DNA of 64,000 nt, from positions 1,426,001-1,490,000 of the forward strand of contig NZ_CP118946.1 in NCBI RefSeq assembly GCF_029011175.1, given 5' to 3'. The notes beneath the pieces are model-generated. The model saw only the letters and a list, made by a program, of their open reading frames with translations, was not told the origin of the DNA and ran no database searches. The stretch comes from Winkia neuii (GTDB lineage: Bacteria > Actinomycetota > Actinomycetes > Actinomycetales > Actinomycetaceae). A program made the position numbers and the translations under genes. Shown here one piece after another: positions 7,059 through 16,045 of the stretch; position 1 is the stretch's first letter, and every line of letters begins with the position of its first letter.

Positions 7059-7991
7059 ATGACCATCGCAGCTAACGTTTCTGAACTGGTAGGCAAGACT
7101 CCGCTAGTAAAGCTCAATAAGATCGCGAAAGACATTCCCGCCGAGGTCGTCGCAAAGGTCGAGGCCTTCAACCCTGCGTCCTCGGTCAAGGATCGCATTG
7201 CGGTAGCAATTATTGATGCCGCCGAGGCTTCCGGAGAACTGCCCGCAGGCGGCACCATCGTGGAATCCACTTCGGGTAACACCGGCGTCGCACTGGCAAT
7301 GGTCGGCGCTGCCCGCGGCTACAACGTTGTTGTAACCATGCCGGAATCCATGTCGAAGGAGCGTCGCATCTTGATGCGCGCTTTCGGCGCCGAACTGGTG
7401 CTGACTCCCGCTTCTGAGGGCATGCAGGGAACCGTAGATGCAGCAAAGAAGATTGTTGAGGAGCGCCGCGGAGCGGTGCTGGCTTCCCAGTTCACCAACG
7501 AAGCCAACCCTAAGATCCATCGCGAGACTACTGCCGAAGAGATCTGGGCTGACACCGATGGCAAGGTTGACGCATTCGTTGCCGGCGTCGGCACTGGCGG
7601 CACAGTTTCTGGCGTGGCAGAGACCCTGAAGAAGCACAACCCAGACATCAAGATTTTCGCAGTTGAACCTGCAGAATCTCCGCTCCTCAGCGAAGGCAAG
7701 GCGGGCCCGCACAAGATTCAGGGAATTGGCGCTAACTTCGTTCCCAAGAACTACAACAGTGATGTGGTCGACGAGGTACTGACGGTGCCCGGAGACGAGG
7801 CAATCGCAACTGCACAGAAGCTGGCCCGCGACGAAGGCCTGCTAGTTGGCATTTCTGCTGGCGCTGCCACCTATGCCGCGCTGCAGGTCGCCTCTCGCCC
7901 CGAATTCGAGGGCAAGCGCATTGTCACGCTGTTGCCCGACACTGGCGAGCGGTACCTGTCCACCCCACTTTTTGCTAAATTCGCAGAATAG
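7059..7991 (+). CDS. cysK: Cysteine synthase A (O-acetylserine sulfhydrylase)
   Basis: PLP enzyme that makes L-cysteine from O-acetylserine and sulfide in the cytoplasm. The 310-aa length is standard. The PLP Schiff-base lysine is Lys44 in SSVKDR, the substrate loop is TSGNTG at 71-76, and the phosphate-binding glycine loop is GVGTGGT near residue 174. It starts 9 nt after AAGG and is followed 44 nt later by cysE, the enzyme making its substrate, so the two form an operon. Control by the cysteine leader upstream is likely. Confidence 0.96.
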   Translation: MTIAANVSELVGKTPLVKLNKIAKDIPAEVVAKVEAFNPASSVKDRIAVAIIDAAEASGELPAGGTIVESTSGNTGVALAMVGAARGYNVVVTMPESMSKERRILMRAFGAELVLTPASEGMQGTVDAAKKIVEERRGAVLASQFTNEANPKIHRETTAEEIWADTDGKVDAFVAGVGTGGTVSGVAETLKKHNPDIKIFAVEPAESPLLSEGKAGPHKIQGIGANFVPKNYNSDVVDEVLTVPGDEAIATAQKLARDEGLLVGISAGAATYAALQVASRPEFEGKRIVTLLPDTGERYLSTPLFAKFAE

Positions 7992-8035
7992 GAACTAAAA
8001 GCGCCTAGAGCGCCAGGAAGGGAGACAATATCAAA

Positions 8036-8623
8036 ATGCACACTCACCCCAAAGGCTCCCTCCTGGCGCTTTTGCGCGAAGATGTAGAAACCGCCCAGAA
8101 GCGCGATCCGGCCGCAAGGTCGAAAGTAGAAGTTGCGCTCACCTACCCGGGCGTCCACGCGCTGTGGGGCTACCGCATGGCGCATTCCCTGTGGAAGAAG
8201 AAACATCCTCTTGCCGCCCGCGTGATCTCGTCCCTAGCGCGAGTGCTCACCGGGGTCGACATTCACCCGGGAGCCACTATTGGGCGGCGCCTTTTCATCG
8301 ACCACGCAGTAGGAACGGTAATTGGCGAGACTGCACAGGTCGGCGAAGATTGCGTCCTGTTTCACCAGGTAACTTTAGGAGGAGTCTCGATGACTCCTGG
8401 GAAACGCCACCCCACCATTGGGGATCGAGTGATGATCGGATCCGGAGTAAAGGTGCTGGGCCCCATCGAGGTGGGCTCGGATTCGAAGATTGGCGCAAAT
8501 GCCGTAGTAACCAAACCCGTGCCCGAGCGCACTGTAGCTATCGGGATTCCTGCAAAAAACTCCCCTTTGACAAGACAAGAAAACGACGAAGACCTGATAA
8601 TAGACCCAACGCTATACATTTAG
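8036..8623 (+). CDS. cysE: Serine O-acetyltransferase
   Basis: Transfers acetyl from acetyl-CoA to L-serine, giving the O-acetylserine used by CysK. The 195-aa protein is the short form of CysE, with an N-terminal helical domain (LLREDVETAQKRDPAARS) and a left-handed beta-helix of hexapeptide repeats containing GVDIHPGATIGRR, FIDHAVGTVIGE and CVLFHQVTLGG; the His residues of the latter two are catalytic in the family. In the same operon as cysK. CysE proteins normally show cysteine feedback inhibition and bind CysK through a C-terminal Ile; this one ends in LYI, consistent with that complex. Confidence 0.95.
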   Translation: MHTHPKGSLLALLREDVETAQKRDPAARSKVEVALTYPGVHALWGYRMAHSLWKKKHPLAARVISSLARVLTGVDIHPGATIGRRLFIDHAVGTVIGETAQVGEDCVLFHQVTLGGVSMTPGKRHPTIGDRVMIGSGVKVLGPIEVGSDSKIGANAVVTKPVPERTVAIGIPAKNSPLTRQENDEDLIIDPTLYI

Positions 8624-8630
8624 GACTGCA

Positions 8631-9527
8631 ATGGGTAACTTCAACGAATTCCTGATCGAAATCATCGACGGCGACGCTGCCGCATGGGACAAGGCGACCC
8701 AAATTTTGAGCCGCAAGCTCGCTCCCACTTCCTTTTCCGGCGCGTTCTTCCTGCTGCGCCAGGCTGGCCACCCGGATCGAGTCACCGTCGCCGATATATA
8801 TGCTCTAGAGGCCGCTGGGCATCCACTGAACAAATCCCAGATTGAAGCCGTTTTTGCCGATGAAGACGGAAGTATAGCCGCGGCACTAAGCGCTTTGGCT
8901 CCGACTGCACAGTTGGCCAATATGCCACAAGAGGCCCTGGCTGCCCAAGGTGAAGTAGTGGCGGTAGTAAATGCCCTCACCCAGACTGCGGACCTGCGCC
9001 CCAGCCAGGCTCGTGCCCTGGCTGCCAGATTGCGCCCCGAAGTGATCCCCGCCCTCACTAAAGGGATGCGGAAGGCACTGGACTTAGAAGGCGAGCTTCC
9101 CGAACAAGTAGCCCAAATCCGAGACCTGGTAACAGACGCCAACTTGCGTCATCAGTTCCACTATCTGCGTCTTGCCGCGCAGGTCCCCTCGGAATTAGGA
9201 GACCTGGTGGTTTTGCAGGTGCTTGCCGAAGAAATCTGGGCAGAGAACAAAATTGCCCAGGCCGCTCAGAAGGCTGCTAAGAAAGCCGAGAAGGCCGCGA
9301 AGGAGGCTTTAGCTAAAGGCGAAGAACGCGCCCGCTCACTACTAAGTGAACAGGAAAAGCAACGGCAAAAAGCTGCAGAGAAGGCTAATAAAGAGAAGAA
9401 GAAACGCGCCAAAGCTGCTAGGCGCAAAGAACTCAAGGCACAAGAGGAAGCCGCATTCCAGGCAGAACGCAAGCGGCTAGAAAAAGAGCTGGCGTCTTCT
9501 CCGTTCTCGAATATCTCTAAGCTGTGA
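8631..9527 (+). CDS. Uncharacterised protein with Lys/Ala-rich C-terminal coiled coil
   Basis: A 298-aa protein I do not recognise. Residues 1 to about 205 look like a compact helical domain (NEFLIEIIDGDAAAWDKATQIL, then several amphipathic helices). Residues 210-290 are an uninterrupted charged Lys/Ala/Glu coiled coil (AQKAAKKAEKAAKEALAKGE and onward). There is no signal peptide or membrane span. It starts 8 nt after cysE and is probably co-transcribed with cysKE, although nothing in the sequence ties it to sulfur metabolism. Nucleic-acid binding through the basic tail is possible but unproven. Confidence 0.75.
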   Translation: MGNFNEFLIEIIDGDAAAWDKATQILSRKLAPTSFSGAFFLLRQAGHPDRVTVADIYALEAAGHPLNKSQIEAVFADEDGSIAAALSALAPTAQLANMPQEALAAQGEVVAVVNALTQTADLRPSQARALAARLRPEVIPALTKGMRKALDLEGELPEQVAQIRDLVTDANLRHQFHYLRLAAQVPSELGDLVVLQVLAEEIWAENKIAQAAQKAAKKAEKAAKEALAKGEERARSLLSEQEKQRQKAAEKANKEKKKRAKAARRKELKAQEEAAFQAERKRLEKELASSPFSNISKL

Positions 9528-9537
9528 CACATCCACT

Positions 9538-11529
9538 ATGCCTTCGGGATACCCTGAGGGCATGAGTGCAAAGTTAATTGCTGGAGTAATAGAGCCGGAA
9601 GCCCAAGATAAGTCCGTTCGCCCTCAGGATGACTTCTACAGGCATGCGAACGGCGCTTGGATAGACGAGCACGTAATTCCCTCAGATCAGGCTGCCGACG
9701 GCGAGTTTCACCAGCTTCGGCAGAACGCGTTGAGGCAGTGCCGGGAATTGATCGAATCGTGCGGAGATTCTGACGAGGAACGCAAGATTTCGATCCTCTA
9801 CCGCGCCTACACCGATCTTGACGCAATCGAAAAAGCAGGCACACAACCTTTGCAGGAGCATCTACGCCTGATTGAGCAAACTCAACGAGCAGACTTTGAA
9901 ACCTTGCTGGGAAAGCTCGGCCGCGAAGGCCTGTGTGGTTGGCTCGATGTGTTTGTCGACGCCAGCCCCGATGATCCCGAGACGAATATGTTGAAGGTAT
10001 ACCAGGGCGGCCTCGGCCTCCCCGAGAAGGCCTACTACGAGGACGAGTCCTACGAAGAGGTGCGCGGACAGTACCGCGACTATATTGCCCAAATTTTCAC
10101 CTTGGCAGGTTTTTCCGAGGAGGCAGACAGGGCTCAGTCCGTATTCAATTTTGAGCGCGCCCTTGCGAAGGCCCACTGGCCAATCGCCGAGTGCAGAGAC
10201 GTGGCAAAGACACACAATCTTTTGCCTGCCTCCCAGCTGAAGGAGCTTGCTCCTGATTTCGATTGGGATCAATGGTGGGAAGCCTCTGGGATAGCCCCCA
10301 CTACTCTGCACGTATACCAGCCATCCTTCATTGAGGGCGCAGGCAAGGTGTGGGCGCAGGCTACGGATGAGCAAATCCGCGATTGGCTGCGCTTCCATGT
10401 GATCTCTGCGCAGGCCTCCCAGCTTCCGGAGGCTTTCAGGAAAGCCCGCTTTGATTTCTATGGGCGCAAGCTGTCCGGGCAAGAAGAGATGCCACCACGG
10501 TGGAAGTCAGCAGTAAGTTTCGTCGATTCCGCGGTGGGTTTTGCCCTGGGCAAGCTCTACGTGGCGAAGCACTTCCCGCCAGAGTCCAAGAAGCTGATCG
10601 ACGAGCTAGTTGAAGACCTGCTGGCCGCGTACAAGGAAGCGATCTCGACTCTCGACTGGATGGGCCCGCTAACCCGCGAGCGCGCGCTCGAGAAACTGTC
10701 GTTGTTTACCCCGAAGATTGCCTACCCGGATAAGTGGCGCGACTATTCTAAGTTGGAGCTGTCCGAGACCGATTCACTTCCGCAGCTATCGCAGAAGGTG
10801 GCGGAGTTCTATTTCAACCGCGAGGTCGGAAAGATTGGCAAACCGGTAGACCACTCTGAGTGGTACATGACTCCGCAGACTGTGAATGCTTACTACAGTC
10901 CTTCTTCTAACGAGATTGCTTTCCCGGCAGCAATTTTGCAGGCACCTTTCTTTGCTCCTGACGTCGATGCGGCTGTTAATTATGGTGCGATTGGTGCTGT
11001 TATTGGTCACGAGATCGGGCACGGCTTCGATGATCAGGGCGCCAGGTACGACGGGCACGGGGCTTTGCATAATTGGTGGAGTAAGCAGGACGAGGCGGCT
11101 TTTAATGCCCGCACCTCATCGCTGATTGACCAGTATTCGCAATACAGCCCTGCCGCGCTCGACGACAAATTCAAAGTGGATGGGCGCCTTACAATTGGCG
11201 AAAATATTGGCGATCTAGGTGGCCTTGGAATAGCTCTTAGGGCGTACAAAAAGCACTTGGAAAAGGAGTCCCTGACTTTGCAGGATGCCCCAACTATTGA
11301 TGGGCTTTCCGCATTGGAACGCTTTTTCTATTCTTGGGCTCGTATTTGGCGGTCGAAGAAACATAATGAGCTAGCTATTCAACTTTTAGCGACCGATCCG
11401 CATTCCCCGGATGAATTTAGGTGCAATGGCGTTCTGCAGAATCTTGATGAGTTCGCAGATTGCTTCCATGTTCAGCCCGGAGATGGAATGTGGCGTGATC
11501 CTGCAGATCGTATCAGGATTTGGTCTTAA
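9538..11529 (+). CDS. M13 family zinc metallopeptidase (PepO/neprilysin-like)
   Basis: Peptidase of the neprilysin family, about 660 aa as expected. The N-terminal helical domain opens with VRPQDDFYRHANGAWI, a family hallmark; the catalytic domain has NAYYSPSSNEIAFPAAIL, the zinc motif HEIGH (about 491-495), and the third-ligand motif ENIGDLGG. No signal peptide, so it is probably cytoplasmic and degrades oligopeptides. The start is uncertain: neither the ATG at 9538 nor the one at 9562 has a well-spaced Shine-Dalgarno. It begins 10 nt after the previous gene. Confidence 0.92.
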   Translation: MPSGYPEGMSAKLIAGVIEPEAQDKSVRPQDDFYRHANGAWIDEHVIPSDQAADGEFHQLRQNALRQCRELIESCGDSDEERKISILYRAYTDLDAIEKAGTQPLQEHLRLIEQTQRADFETLLGKLGREGLCGWLDVFVDASPDDPETNMLKVYQGGLGLPEKAYYEDESYEEVRGQYRDYIAQIFTLAGFSEEADRAQSVFNFERALAKAHWPIAECRDVAKTHNLLPASQLKELAPDFDWDQWWEASGIAPTTLHVYQPSFIEGAGKVWAQATDEQIRDWLRFHVISAQASQLPEAFRKARFDFYGRKLSGQEEMPPRWKSAVSFVDSAVGFALGKLYVAKHFPPESKKLIDELVEDLLAAYKEAISTLDWMGPLTRERALEKLSLFTPKIAYPDKWRDYSKLELSETDSLPQLSQKVAEFYFNREVGKIGKPVDHSEWYMTPQTVNAYYSPSSNEIAFPAAILQAPFFAPDVDAAVNYGAIGAVIGHEIGHGFDDQGARYDGHGALHNWWSKQDEAAFNARTSSLIDQYSQYSPAALDDKFKVDGRLTIGENIGDLGGLGIALRAYKKHLEKESLTLQDAPTIDGLSALERFFYSWARIWRSKKHNELAIQLLATDPHSPDEFRCNGVLQNLDEFADCFHVQPGDGMWRDPADRIRIWS

Positions 11530-11596
11530 CACTAAAGGCCCAAAAAGTGCAACAATATAATCAACCCATTTGTAAAGAAAACTAGAGGGAGGCTCA

Positions 11597-14134
11597 ATGC
11601 CCGGGCAAAATTTAACCCGCGCTGAGGCAGTATCAAGGAAAAACGTCGTAGACGTACATTCCTACGATGTTGCCCTTGATCTTACGCAGGGCGAGGAAAC
11701 GTTCAGGTCCCACACGGTAGTCACTTTCTCTGCTACCGAAGGTGAAAGCACCTTCATTGACCTGATTTCCCCCTTCGTGCACCGGATCGTTCTGAACGGC
11801 AAGGAACTCGAGACTGGACTACACCAGGATTCCCGCATTGCCCTTTCTGATCTTCAGGATTCAAACACGCTCGAGGTCGCAGCGGACTGTGCTTACATGC
11901 ACACCGGCGAAGGTATGCACCGTTTCGTTGATCCGGCAGACGGGCAGGCCTACGTATACACCCAGTTTGAGGTGCCCGATTCGCGGCGCGTCTTTGCTGT
12001 TTTTGAACAGCCTGATCTGAAGGCTACCTTCAAGTTCAAGGTCACTGTTCCGGCCGGCTGGGTAGTGTTCTCGAACTCCATTACTCCTGCCCCGCAGAAG
12101 GACCAGGATGCTTGGACTTACGACTTTGAGCCCTCCGAAAAGATCTCCTCTTACATCACCGCCATCGTTGCGGGACCGTACAAGGGAGTGACAGATCAGC
12201 TGACTTCCTCCGACGGCCGCACCATTCCGCTTGGTGTCTACTGCCGTGCCTCTCTAGAAGAGCACCTTGACGCCGATCGCATCATCGACGTGACCAAGCA
12301 GGGCTTTGGTTTCTACGAGAAGATGTACAACCGGCCGTACCCATTCACGAAGTATGACCAGATCTTCGTACCCGAGTACAACGCCGGCGCAATGGAGAAC
12401 GCAGGCTGCATTACCTTCCGTGATCAGTACCTGTTCCGCACTCCCCCGACTCGCGCCCAGCTCGGTACCCGTGCCAACACCATCTTGCACGAACTGGCAC
12501 ACATGTGGTTTGGCGACCTGGTCACCATGAAGTGGTGGAACGATCTGTGGCTGAATGAATCTTTCGCCGAGTTCATGTCTCACCAGTGCTCCGCAGAAGC
12601 CACTGAGTATGAGGATGCTTGGACCGCTTTCGGTTCTAGGAAGGCTTGGGGTACCACCCAGGATCAATTGCCTTCTACGCACCCAATTGCTGCCGAGATC
12701 AATGACCTGAACGACATCGAGGTCAACTTCGACGGGATCACCTATGCAAAGGGCGCTGCTGTGCTGCGTCAGTTGGTGGCATACGTGGGCCGCGAGAACT
12801 TCGAGAAGGGCCTGCACGCATACTTCGACGAGCATGCCTGGGGCAACACCGAGCTAGCAGACCTACTCTCGAAGCTGTCCGAAGCTTCCGGTCGCGATCT
12901 AGACGAGTGGGCCAAGGTATGGCTGCAGGAAGCAGGCATTACCCTGCTACGTACCAGCGTGTCGACTGACGAGGACGGAACCATCCGCGACCTGTCGATC
13001 GTGCAGGAACTACCCATGGAGGGCACTTCTCTTCGTCCTCACCGCCTCACGGTGGGCGCGTACAACCTGCAGGACGGCAAGCTCGTGCGCACAGCCCGGT
13101 GGGAGCTGGATGTGGATGGAGCCCGCACTCCTGTAAGCGAGGCAGTGGGAACCAAGCGTCCTGACGTCATCGTCTTAAACGACGAGGATCTGGGCTACGC
13201 AAAGATCAGGCTAGATGAGGACTCCTTCAAGTTTGCCCTCGATCACATTGGCGATTTCGAGGATCCTCTCCCCCGCTCTGTCGTTATGCAGAGCCTGTGG
13301 GATCAGTGCCGCGACGGACAGATCAGCGCTCGCGCCTACATCGACGCTTCTCTTCCTTCGGTGGCAGCGGAAACCGATTCAGCACAGCGGGCCCTGGTTG
13401 CTTCGCACATGATCGCGGCCGCAACCGTGTATTCCAACCCGGCTACCCGCGATCAGACTGTAGCAGACCTGTCCCGAAGGCTACACCTGATGGCAGTAGC
13501 CCAGCCGTCTGGTTCCGACGCCCAAAAGCAGCTGCTGCTTGCCGCCGCCCATGTGGCTGTCGGTGCAGAGCTGGATTGGCTCAAGGCGCTGCTAGATGGT
13601 TCAGAGACCATGACGGGGATCGAAATTAAGTCTGAAGTTCGCTGGACCCTAATTCGCGAACTGGCTGCTGCGGGTGCCATCGATGAAGCATTCATCGATG
13701 AGGAGTTGGCAGCTGACGACACCTTGTCGGGCCGCGAAGAGGCCGCAGCCTCGAAGGCATCCCTACCCTCTAACAGGCAGGGGGCGCACGAGCGCATGCT
13801 CTCTGACACCTCGATCCCGAACGGTACGCTATCCGAGATGCTCTCGGCATACTCTTCTACCGGATGGCGCAACCCTGGCGACACTGCCCATATCGACCAC
13901 TACTTCGAGCAGATCAATTCTGTGTGGGACTCTTTCACCTTCCACATGGCCGAGGACATCATCAACGATTTGTTCCCGGATCAGCTAGTTGGTCTTCCCG
14001 GCGAAGATGTAGTTGCCCAGGCAGAGAAGTGGCTACAGGAGAACGAGCAGGCTACTCCGGCGCTGCGTCGTTGCATCATCGAGTGCTTGGACTTCGCAAA
14101 GCGTGCCAGCAAGGCTCAGGCTGCTGACAAGTAG
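11597..14134 (+). CDS. pepN: Aminopeptidase N (M1 family)
   Basis: Zinc aminopeptidase that removes N-terminal residues from peptides in the cytoplasm. The 845-aa length matches actinobacterial PepN. Exopeptidase motif GAMENAG is near residue 264, zinc motif HELAHMWFGD starts near 297, and the downstream NESFAE supplies the third ligand. The C-terminal half is the ERAP1-like helical domain. The ATG has the strong site GAGGGAGG. It is monocistronic, with a promoter in the 67-nt gap after the M13 gene and a strong terminator after the stop. Pairing with the M13 peptidase suggests joint peptide turnover. Confidence 0.95.
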   Translation: MPGQNLTRAEAVSRKNVVDVHSYDVALDLTQGEETFRSHTVVTFSATEGESTFIDLISPFVHRIVLNGKELETGLHQDSRIALSDLQDSNTLEVAADCAYMHTGEGMHRFVDPADGQAYVYTQFEVPDSRRVFAVFEQPDLKATFKFKVTVPAGWVVFSNSITPAPQKDQDAWTYDFEPSEKISSYITAIVAGPYKGVTDQLTSSDGRTIPLGVYCRASLEEHLDADRIIDVTKQGFGFYEKMYNRPYPFTKYDQIFVPEYNAGAMENAGCITFRDQYLFRTPPTRAQLGTRANTILHELAHMWFGDLVTMKWWNDLWLNESFAEFMSHQCSAEATEYEDAWTAFGSRKAWGTTQDQLPSTHPIAAEINDLNDIEVNFDGITYAKGAAVLRQLVAYVGRENFEKGLHAYFDEHAWGNTELADLLSKLSEASGRDLDEWAKVWLQEAGITLLRTSVSTDEDGTIRDLSIVQELPMEGTSLRPHRLTVGAYNLQDGKLVRTARWELDVDGARTPVSEAVGTKRPDVIVLNDEDLGYAKIRLDEDSFKFALDHIGDFEDPLPRSVVMQSLWDQCRDGQISARAYIDASLPSVAAETDSAQRALVASHMIAAATVYSNPATRDQTVADLSRRLHLMAVAQPSGSDAQKQLLLAAAHVAVGAELDWLKALLDGSETMTGIEIKSEVRWTLIRELAAAGAIDEAFIDEELAADDTLSGREEAAASKASLPSNRQGAHERMLSDTSIPNGTLSEMLSAYSSTGWRNPGDTAHIDHYFEQINSVWDSFTFHMAEDIINDLFPDQLVGLPGEDVVAQAEKWLQENEQATPALRRCIIECLDFAKRASKAQAADK

Positions 14135-14149
14135 CATTTGTTAGTAACT

Positions 14150-14180
14150 GTGGAGGGGCGCTAAGCGCCCCTCCACTTTT
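14150..14180 (+). terminator. Terminator of pepN
   Basis: Perfect 12-bp stem GTGGAGGGGCGC / GCGCCCCTCCAC with TAA loop, followed by TTTT. It lies 15 nt after the pepN stop. Confidence 0.88.
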
Positions 14181-14214
14181 ATGCTTGAGGGCGCCTTCAG
14201 ATCCGCAGCGGAGG

Positions 14215-15606
14215 CTACTGACTTTTCTTTGCCTTCTTCTTAGAGGAGCGGCCGGGGGTAGGAATATCGAAATACCTAATCGCACCCGTGAAGAGCACGT
14301 AATAGATCAGGAAGTAGGCCACAGCTAGTAGAAGCACCAGCAGAGTGCCGGTAGCACCCGAGCTGGACAGTTCCGCCGACCGGGTAAAGTTCAGCAGATA
14401 GTCCACTCCCCCAGCGCTGAAGGAATAACCGCTACGAATTCCGAGCGCTGCACAGATCATCATTGATGATGACACCAAAAAGGCATGAATTAAATAGAGC
14501 GGTACGGCAGCGTACGCAAAAGCAAACTCGATGGGCTCGGTAATCCCAGTTAGGAAGGAAGCGACTGCCCCAGAGAGCATCAGCGCTCCCACCCGTTTGC
14601 GCTGTTTCGCGCCGGCACACCTATACATGGCCAGTGCCGCCCCTGGCAGCCCACCCATCATGATTGGGAACATGCCCGTCATATATGCGCCCGGCACATA
14701 TCCGGCGGGTTCGAAGGTGCCTAGTTGGCCCGAGAAAAAGCACGAGAAGTCCCCGTGCATGATCTCCCCGCTAGGAGAGGTGCACGTGCCTAGTGTAAAG
14801 AAGGGAACCGCGTTCGCGATGTGGTGGAGTCCGAACGGCAGTAGTAGGCGCTGCACAAGCCCAAAAAGACCCGCCGAAGCGACAGCGCTATTACTTTGGG
14901 TCATTACTACCCCGAGCCCTTCGGCAAACACTGTCCGGAAAATCGGATAGATGAGGGCCATAGCAACCCCCAGCAGGAGGCAAGCGCTGGTAACAACTAG
15001 GGGGACGAACCTTCTTCCTGAGAAGAACGCGAGTGCCGAGGGCAGCCTTGTCTTATAGAACCGCGCCCACAGATAGGCAGTTACAAGGCCGACCAGTATC
15101 CCCCCGAAAACGCCATAATTAATAAGTTCTTGGCCGCCTATTCCGCACAGGCCTATGGCATCTTTCGCCTGATAGTCGATTGGAATATATTTCGACGCTG
15201 TTCGCAAGCAAGCCACCTGTTTTTCGGTCAGCGCCCCAGGTTCCCCAAGGATATGCGGAGATAGGGTGCGCAAGACGCCTGCAAATGTGAAGTATCCGAT
15301 TATTGCGGCCAGTGCCGTGGATCCATCAGATTTTTTTGCAAAGCCTATTGCCACGCCTACCGCGAATAGCAAAGGCAAGTTTTCGATCACTGCGTTTCCC
15401 GCAGCTAGCAGAACTTCTGCCACCGGGATGAGGGCGGAGATAGAGGCTCCCACTCCCCGTTCGCCCAGCATATCGGCCTGCCCAAAGCGGACAAATATCG
15501 CTGCTACCGGCAGAACCGCAATGGGTAGCATCAAGGAACGCCCTAGACGCTGGGCAAGCGAGAATAACTTACCTCGCAGTGCTGCGCCTCGCTTTTTCCT
15601 ATCCAT
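14215..15606 (-). CDS. PTS glucose/maltose/GlcNAc-family EIIC permease
   Basis: Membrane channel subunit of a phosphotransferase system. The 463-aa protein has about ten spans, the N-terminal LGRSLMLPIAVLPVAA and the GITEPIEFAFAY motif of the glucose superfamily EIIC domain (PTS_EIIC). It carries no fused EIIA or EIIB domain; those are separate genes just upstream in the opposite direction (15809-16494), plus a second EIIB next to malQ. The C-terminus is a basic tail (RSSKKKAKKSQ). The gene diverges from EIIB across a 202-nt promoter region. Maltose is a plausible substrate because of malQ, glucose is equally possible. Confidence 0.88.
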   Translation of the reverse strand: MDRKKRGAALRGKLFSLAQRLGRSLMLPIAVLPVAAIFVRFGQADMLGERGVGASISALIPVAEVLLAAGNAVIENLPLLFAVGVAIGFAKKSDGSTALAAIIGYFTFAGVLRTLSPHILGEPGALTEKQVACLRTASKYIPIDYQAKDAIGLCGIGGQELINYGVFGGILVGLVTAYLWARFYKTRLPSALAFFSGRRFVPLVVTSACLLLGVAMALIYPIFRTVFAEGLGVVMTQSNSAVASAGLFGLVQRLLLPFGLHHIANAVPFFTLGTCTSPSGEIMHGDFSCFFSGQLGTFEPAGYVPGAYMTGMFPIMMGGLPGAALAMYRCAGAKQRKRVGALMLSGAVASFLTGITEPIEFAFAYAAVPLYLIHAFLVSSSMMICAALGIRSGYSFSAGGVDYLLNFTRSAELSSSGATGTLLVLLLAVAYFLIYYVLFTGAIRYFDIPTPGRSSKKKAKKSQ

Positions 15607-15724
15607 TCATTGCTCCTACCGGCGTTCCTCTGCCAGCTTTTCACAAGTATATCCTTATCGCTTTTTACTTCCCGGACGCGACTGAGTATCGCTTCAGGTA
15701 ATCCGGTATTTTGCAGAGTCGATC

Positions 15725-15746
15725 TAGGTTCACTTTTGCGAACCTA
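15725..15746. promoter_or_regulatory. Inverted repeat in divergent PTS promoter
   Basis: Perfect 7-bp inverted repeat TAGGTTC-N8-GAACCTA. It overlaps the candidate -35 hexamer of the EIIB-EIIA promoter and lies between the divergent EIIC and EIIB genes, as expected for an operator. Confidence 0.45.
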
Positions 15747-15765
15747 ATGATAGGCTCTTTATTAG
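15736..15765 (+). promoter_or_regulatory. Candidate promoter of EIIB-EIIA
   Basis: TTGCGA at 15736-15741 and TATTAG at 15760-15765 with an 18-nt spacer, giving a predicted start near 15772. Flanked by one palindrome over the -35 and a second one just after the predicted start. Confidence 0.4.
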
Positions 15766-15778
15766 TTGGATTTGTGTA

Positions 15779-15795
15779 ATGACGATGATCGTCAT
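15779..15795. promoter_or_regulatory. 17-bp palindrome upstream of EIIB
   Basis: ATGACGAT-G-ATCGTCAT is a perfect palindrome around one base. It sits between the predicted transcription start and the EIIB Shine-Dalgarno and is a candidate repressor site. Confidence 0.4.
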
Positions 15796-15808
15796 GGAGG
15801 GACTGAAA

Positions 15809-16045
15809 ATGGAGCAGGCGAAGAAGATTCTTGAGGCTCTCGGTGGAGATTCCAACATTGTTGACATGGAGTCTTGCATTACCCGCCTCCGCGTCGAGGT
15901 TGCTGACCCGACCAAAGTGGACCAGGATGCTCTTACCGAATCTGGCGCCTTTGGTGTAGTTGCCGTAGGTAGCGCTATTCAGGTTGTTGTTGGTCCTACC
16001 GCAGATCAGGTAGCCGACCAAATTGCCGAACTACGTAACAAGTAG
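15809..16045 (+). CDS. PTS EIIB component, glucose family (stand-alone)
   Basis: A 78-aa free-standing EIIB domain that passes phosphate from EIIA to the sugar. The phospho-acceptor is Cys23 in the family motif CITRLRVEV; the fold continues to VVVGPTADQVADQI. I start at the ATG (product MEQAKKILEALGG) that follows GGAGGGA by 6-7 nt; a longer in-frame start would run through the palindrome and lacks a ribosome site. The stop overlaps the GTG start of EIIA by one base (TAGTG), so the two are coupled. Confidence 0.9.
   Translation: MEQAKKILEALGGDSNIVDMESCITRLRVEVADPTKVDQDALTESGAFGVVAVGSAIQVVVGPTADQVADQIAELRNK

Noticed and set aside
6847-7062. A 71-codon frame covering the cysK leader region
   Set aside because: No ribosome site and no similarity; the 17-codon Cys leader lies in another frame with a strong Shine-Dalgarno.
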